Part shown: positions 5,111 through 5,896 of the stretch, one piece after another
How the letters are laid out: the number at the start of each line of letters is the position of its first letter
Position numbering within the stretch: the stretch's first letter is position 1
Assembly: GCA_964645155.1 (NCBI GenBank)
Contig: CAZYBG010000151.1
Location: 1 to 5,896, forward strand
DNA from: CAZYBG01 sp964645155
Lineage (GTDB): Bacteria > Pseudomonadota > Alphaproteobacteria > Rhodobacterales > Rhodobacteraceae
Reading direction: 5' to 3'
DNA length: 5,896 bases
The notes under the pieces: generated by a model
Databases searched by the model: none
What the model was told of the DNA's origin: nothing
The model's input: only the letters and a program-made list of their open reading frames with translations
Program-made: the position numbers and the translations under genes

Positions 5111-5271
5111 GGCGCAGGACAGGGAAGAGACCGTCGCACATCGGGGAGCGCAGCGTCGCGTCCCGGCACGCGGCGCCTGCTTTGGGGGGCGGGCGTCGGG
5201 GTCCTTCGCTGTCGCCGCAGCACGGGACAGAGGGACGCCCGAACGGGCGCACAGCAGAAAGCGACGCGGCA

Positions 5272-5896
5272 ATGAAGATCGAACGCATGTTCACCGAGGC
5301 GGGGCAGGACGCCTACGCGGCCATCGAGTTCACCACGACCACCTCCGAGATCCGCAACCCCGACGGCACGGTCGTCTTCCGGCTGGACGGCATGGAGGTT
5401 CCGGCCTCGTGGAGCCAGGTCGCCTCCGACGTCATCGCGCAGAAGTATTTCCGCAAGGCCGGCGTCGCCGCGCGGCTGAAGCGCGTGAGGGAAAAGGGCG
5501 TGCCCGAGTTCCTGTGGCGCTCGGTCCCCGACGAGGCGGCACTCGCCGAACTGCCCGAGGCCGAGCGCTTCGGCGGCGAGACCTCGGCCCGGCAGGTCTT
5601 CGACCGCCTCGCCGGCGCCTGGGCCTACTGGGGCTGGAAGGGCGGCTACTTCACCGCCGAGGAGGACGCCCGCGCCTATCTCGACGAGATGCGGCTGATG
5701 CTCGCCCGCCAGATGGCCGCGCCCAATTCGCCGCAATGGTTCAACACCGGCCTGCACTGGGCCTACGGCATCGACGGCCCGAGCCAGGGGCACTTCTACG
5801 TCGACTACCGCACCGGCAAGCTCACGAAGTCCGACAGCGCCTACGAGCACCCCCAGCCGCATGCCTGCTTCATCCAGTCGGTCAGCGACGACCTGG
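5272..5896 (+). CDS. nrdJ: Vitamin B12-dependent (class II) ribonucleotide reductase, N-terminal part
   Basis: NrdJ reduces ribonucleotides to deoxyribonucleotides using adenosylcobalamin to make the thiyl radical, so it works with or without oxygen. Only 208 codons are inside; the family form of this type is about 1,200 residues, so most lies to the right. The translation begins MKIERMFTEAGQDAY, as in the Rhodobacter-type enzymes. It contains SEIRNPDGTVVFRLDGMEVP (25-44), WSQVASDVIAQKYFRKAGVP-like text (47-65), ARQVFDRLAGAWAYWGWKGG (106-125), APNSPQWFNTGLHWAYGI (150-167) and EHPQPHACFIQSVSDDL (192-208). Cys199 is positioned like the first cysteine of the redox pair that re-reduces the active site. 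The ATG at 5272 has only a weak Shine-Dalgarno (AGAAAG, 5256-5261), and the bases before it can pair with the leader. Control by NrdR is likely from the upstream boxes. Confidence 0.96.
   Translation, partial: MKIERMFTEAGQDAYAAIEFTTTTSEIRNPDGTVVFRLDGMEVPASWSQVASDVIAQKYFRKAGVAARLKRVREKGVPEFLWRSVPDEAALAELPEAERFGGETSARQVFDRLAGAWAYWGWKGGYFTAEEDARAYLDEMRLMLARQMAAPNSPQWFNTGLHWAYGIDGPSQGHFYVDYRTGKLTKSDSAYEHPQPHACFIQSVSDDL

Larger units (their letters stand above)
4814..5271 (+). other. 458-base gene-free region upstream of nrdJ
   Basis: No credible coding frame exists here: short open frames lack homology signals and ribosome sites. In order it holds the terminator hairpin (4821-4849), a pyrimidine-rich tract (4891-4920, 25 of 30 pyrimidines), a 6-bp hairpin GGCCGC/GCGGCC (4951-4970), a perfect 10-base inverted repeat around an AT-rich island (5003-5055), two candidate NrdR boxes (5064-5110) with a possible promoter, and a potentially structured leader (about 5115-5271). 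No cobalamin riboswitch hallmarks were found. Confidence 0.7.

Noticed and set aside
5056..5271. Cobalamin riboswitch upstream of the B12-dependent reductase
   Set aside because: No B12-box (GCCACTG-type) core or paired conserved segments could be found; also, repression by B12 would make little sense for an enzyme that needs it.
5104..5862. A 252-codon minus-strand open frame antisense to nrdJ
   Set aside because: It is the complement of clear NrdJ coding sequence and has no family features; long antisense frames are expected at this base composition.

Overview
The window looks like ordinary chromosomal DNA from a GC-rich alphaproteobacterium, most probably of the Rhodobacterales (Rhodobacter/Paracoccus-like). 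This rests on the strong G/C bias at third codon positions, the FabI, PdxH and vitamin-B12-dependent ribonucleotide reductase sequences, and the order pdxH, double cold-shock-domain gene, DUF192 gene, tRNA-Pro, which I recall from that order but could not check here. No transposase, integrase, phage gene, CRISPR array or toxin/defence locus is visible.

Layout. The left edge holds the first 210 codons of fabI on the minus strand (fatty acid synthesis), facing away from pdxH (positions 825-1430, plus strand; pyridoxal phosphate synthesis). A short AT-richer spacer leads to a gene with two cold-shock domains (about 1530-2081). It overlaps a gene for an exported DUF192 protein (2056-2550) by 26 bases, so these two are probably co-translated. 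A tRNA-Pro(UGG) follows on the same strand (2593-2669). A 141-base convergent spacer with several GC-rich hairpins separates it from a minus-strand gene for an exported PQQ-type sugar dehydrogenase (2811-3989). This gene is divergent from a small secreted SnoaL/NTF2-like protein gene (4283-4813), which ends at a strong hairpin. A 458-base gene-free stretch then leads to nrdJ, the B12-dependent class II ribonucleotide reductase, of which 208 codons lie in the window.

How the parts relate. These are mostly independent housekeeping or accessory units rather than one pathway: lipid synthesis, cofactor synthesis, nucleic-acid chaperoning, translation, periplasmic functions and dNTP synthesis. The part that best repays attention is the DNA upstream of nrdJ. 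It holds two candidate NrdR boxes whose centres are 31 bases apart, the second overlapping a possible -10 element. Further upstream is a perfect 10-base inverted repeat bracketing an AT-rich island, and downstream is a leader of about 157 bases able to fold so that the start region is paired. I see no convincing new multi-gene system; the novel candidates are regulatory and small-scale.
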